DNA of 7,025 nucleotides from DASSTJ01 sp035707965 (GTDB taxonomy: Bacteria > Actinomycetota > Actinomycetes > Actinomycetales > Angustibacteraceae): assembly GCA_035707965.1 (NCBI GenBank), contig DASSTJ010000083.1:1-7025 (forward strand), in the 5' to 3' direction. The notes beneath the pieces were generated by a model, which made no database searches, was not told the origin of the DNA, and saw nothing but the letters and a program-made list of their open reading frames with translations. The position numbers and the translations under genes were made by a program. Of the stretch, positions 5,695-7,025 are shown in pieces (within the stretch, counting starts at the first letter, position 1; every line of letters starts with the position of its first letter).

Positions 5695-7025
5695 TCGCCG
5701 GAGCGACGGCCACCGTCCCCGCGCCCGGGCCGGGCACGACCACGAGCGGCCCCCCGCGCCGGTCCGGCCAGGCCTCGCCCGGCGCAGCGCAGGGCGAGCG
5801 GTCCTTCGAGCGCAGCCTTCGTGACGCGCGGAACCGCGCCGAGCAGCCTGACAGCGCGGCTCACGCGTCGCGCCCCGACCGCGACAGCGCGACCGACCCC
5901 GCCGCGTCGTCGACGTCCGCCGAGCACTCGCAGCCGACGTCAGCCGACGCCGCAGCAGCGGCGAGCACGACGGTCGACGCGTCGGCAACGGTGGCGACCG
6001 ATCCCACGGTGGCGACCGACCCCACGGTGGTGACGGCGAACGTCGTGGCGTCACCGCTCGCGGTGCCGGCTGCCGTGGCCGGCCAGGTTGGCCACGGCAC
6101 GGCGACAGTGGCGGCGACGACGAGCTCTGCCGCGTCGCACGGCACGCGTGCGGCGGGCGTCGTGGCTGGTGGGGGAGGGACCGCGGCCGCACCCGCCACG
6201 GGGGCGCACGTGGCGGCAACGGCGCCTGCGCTGGCCACGCCACGCGCCACCGGCGCCACGGCGACGACGGCGACCACGGCGAGCCCCAGCGCCGTCGCAC
6301 CGGGAGCGGGGACCGCCGTCCCCACCGGTGGGCAGCAGCCCGGCGCCGAGACCGGTCGCACCACGCCGACGAGCGCCACCAGCTCCACGGCGGCCGTCGA
6401 CCCCAGTGGCCTCAACCTCTCCGTCACCGTCTCCGGCAGCATCGGGCACGGCGCGGACACCCGCGCCGGCTCGAGCATGAGCGGTCAGCCGGGGGATGGC
6501 ACCGTCCCGCAGTCCCCCAAGGACGGCATCGGCGCGTTCGTCGGTCAGCTCTCGGCGGCCACGACCGCGACGCCCGCCGCGGTCCCGGTCGCCGCTCCTG
6601 CCACGGCGTCCGCGGTGCCGACCTGGGTGCAGCAGGCGGTGCAGGCGCAGCTCACCGGCCGGCTCGTGGCGGCCGCCCGAGGCGGCGAGGCAGGCTCCGT
6701 CCAGCGGCTCACGCTGCACCTGCACCCCGCCGACCTCGGCACGGTCCAGGTCGTCGCCACGATGGACGACGGCACGGTGAGCCTCCAGCTCATGGCGGGC
6801 AACGCCACGACGCGAGAGGCGTTGCGGTCGTCCCTGGCGACCCTGCGCCACGATCTCGCGTCGGCCGGTCTCGACGGCACAAGGCTCGACGTCAGCGACC
6901 AGCCCCCGAGCAGCCACCACGGTGCGGCACAGCACCAGGCCGGCGCGTCGTCCGACGGCTCACCGCGGTCCTTCGCCCACGCCCGAGGCGACGGAGGCGT
7001 CACGAACGGGGCACGACCTGGCGCC
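5691..7025 (+). CDS. fliK: Flagellar hook-length control protein FliK, 3'-truncated by the window edge
   Basis: FliK is exported during hook growth; its N-terminal part acts as a molecular ruler and its C-terminal domain makes FlhB switch from rod/hook to filament substrates. The frame is open for 445 codons from ATG 5691 to the last base with no stop, so the end is outside the window. ATG 5691 overlaps the preceding stop (ATGA) and has a strong GGAGG at 5680-5684, spacing 6. Residues about 1-320 are low complexity, rich in Ala, Thr, Val, Pro, Ser and Gly with almost no aromatic residues, as expected of an unfolded export substrate. Residues about 336-405 match the FliK C-terminal (Flg_hook) pattern: RLTLHLHPADLGTVQVVATM (339-358), then LQLMAGNATTREAL and LRHDLASAGL. 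A hydrophilic His/Ser/Gly-rich tail follows. The ruler region is not alignable by eye, so the call rests on the C-terminal domain and the operon position. Confidence 0.9.
   Translation, partial: MIAGATATVPAPGPGTTTSGPPRRSGQASPGAAQGERSFERSLRDARNRAEQPDSAAHASRPDRDSATDPAASSTSAEHSQPTSADAAAAASTTVDASATVATDPTVATDPTVVTANVVASPLAVPAAVAGQVGHGTATVAATTSSAASHGTRAAGVVAGGGGTAAAPATGAHVAATAPALATPRATGATATTATTASPSAVAPGAGTAVPTGGQQPGAETGRTTPTSATSSTAAVDPSGLNLSVTVSGSIGHGADTRAGSSMSGQPGDGTVPQSPKDGIGAFVGQLSAATTATPAAVPVAAPATASAVPTWVQQAVQAQLTGRLVAAARGGEAGSVQRLTLHLHPADLGTVQVVATMDDGTVSLQLMAGNATTREALRSSLATLRHDLASAGLDGTRLDVSDQPPSSHHGAAQHQAGASSDGSPRSFAHARGDGGVTNGARPGA
5988..6032 (+). repeat. 18-bp tandem repeat in the fliK ruler region
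   Basis: Two 18-bp units (5988-6005 and 6006-6023) differ at one base and encode TVATDP twice; a partial third copy (TVVT) follows from 6024. The repeat is in frame, so a change of copy number would lengthen or shorten the predicted ruler segment without breaking the gene. Just upstream, a 10-bp near-repeat (5931-5950) encodes part of QPTSADA. Confidence 0.85.
6071..6099 (+). repeat. Perfect 10-bp inverted repeat (hairpin) within fliK
   Basis: TGCCGTGGCC at 6071-6080 is the exact reverse complement of 6090-6099, separated by a 9-base loop. The palindrome GGCCGGCC (6077-6084) overlaps the left arm. The stem is GC-rich and would be stable in mRNA. There is no T-run after it, so it is not an ordinary intrinsic terminator. 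It may be a by-product of biased, low-complexity sequence. Confidence 0.6.

Noticed and set aside
6071..6099. The fliK hairpin as a transcription terminator
   Set aside because: No T-run follows it and it sits in the middle of an open coding frame whose conserved domain lies downstream.
5374..6935. Several long - strand frames opposite the hydrolase and fliK genes
   Set aside because: Low-complexity Arg/Gly/Ala/Val translations with no motif; fliK's + frame is open throughout, has a strong ribosome binding site and carries the conserved C-terminal domain.
1..7025. CRISPR arrays, tRNA/rRNA genes, insertion sequences or phage attachment sites
   Set aside because: The window is filled by coding sequence with essentially no intergenic space; no regularly spaced direct repeats, tRNA-like arms or transposase motifs were seen.

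Overview
The window is a single, very compact stretch of a flagellar operon from a high-GC Gram-positive bacterium. Seven genes, all on the + strand, fill it end to end: the 3' part of fliF, then fliG, fliH, fliI, fliJ, an unnamed two-domain peptidoglycan hydrolase gene, and the 5' part of fliK, which runs off the right edge still open. The very high GC content, the strong preference for G or C in third codon positions, the GTG start of one gene and the presence of a wall hydrolase among the core flagellar genes all fit a motile actinomycete. A Cellulomonas-like or other Micrococcales relative is a guess and not shown by the sequence.

Layout: 1-1179 encodes most of the MS-ring protein FliF, without its N-terminal ~150 residues. 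1182-2207 encodes the rotor/switch protein FliG. 2191-2880 encodes FliH, 2877-4211 the export ATPase FliI, and 4208-4660 the coiled-coil stalk protein FliJ. 4657-5694 encodes an NlpC/P60 endopeptidase domain joined to an SLT-type lytic transglycosylase domain. 5691-7025 encodes the hook-length control protein FliK, with its long Ala/Thr/Pro-rich middle and the conserved C-terminal domain. There is no intergenic stretch longer than 2 bp, no internal promoter and no terminator that I can support. Neighbouring genes are separated by 2 bp (fliF-fliG) or overlap by 17 bp (fliG-fliH) or 4 bp (all other junctions), so translational coupling is likely throughout.

How the genes work together: FliF forms the membrane ring. 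FliG docks on its cytoplasmic tail and transmits torque. FliH, FliI and FliJ make up the ATPase complex of the flagellar type III export gate. FliK is exported through that gate to measure the hook and switch export specificity. The hydrolase probably opens the thick peptidoglycan layer for the rod, the job done by FlgJ in Proteobacteria. It has no visible Sec signal peptide, so export through the flagellar apparatus itself is an attractive but unproven idea.

I see no wholly new system here. The two-domain hydrolase is the most interesting gene, followed by the low-complexity, repeat-bearing middle of fliK.
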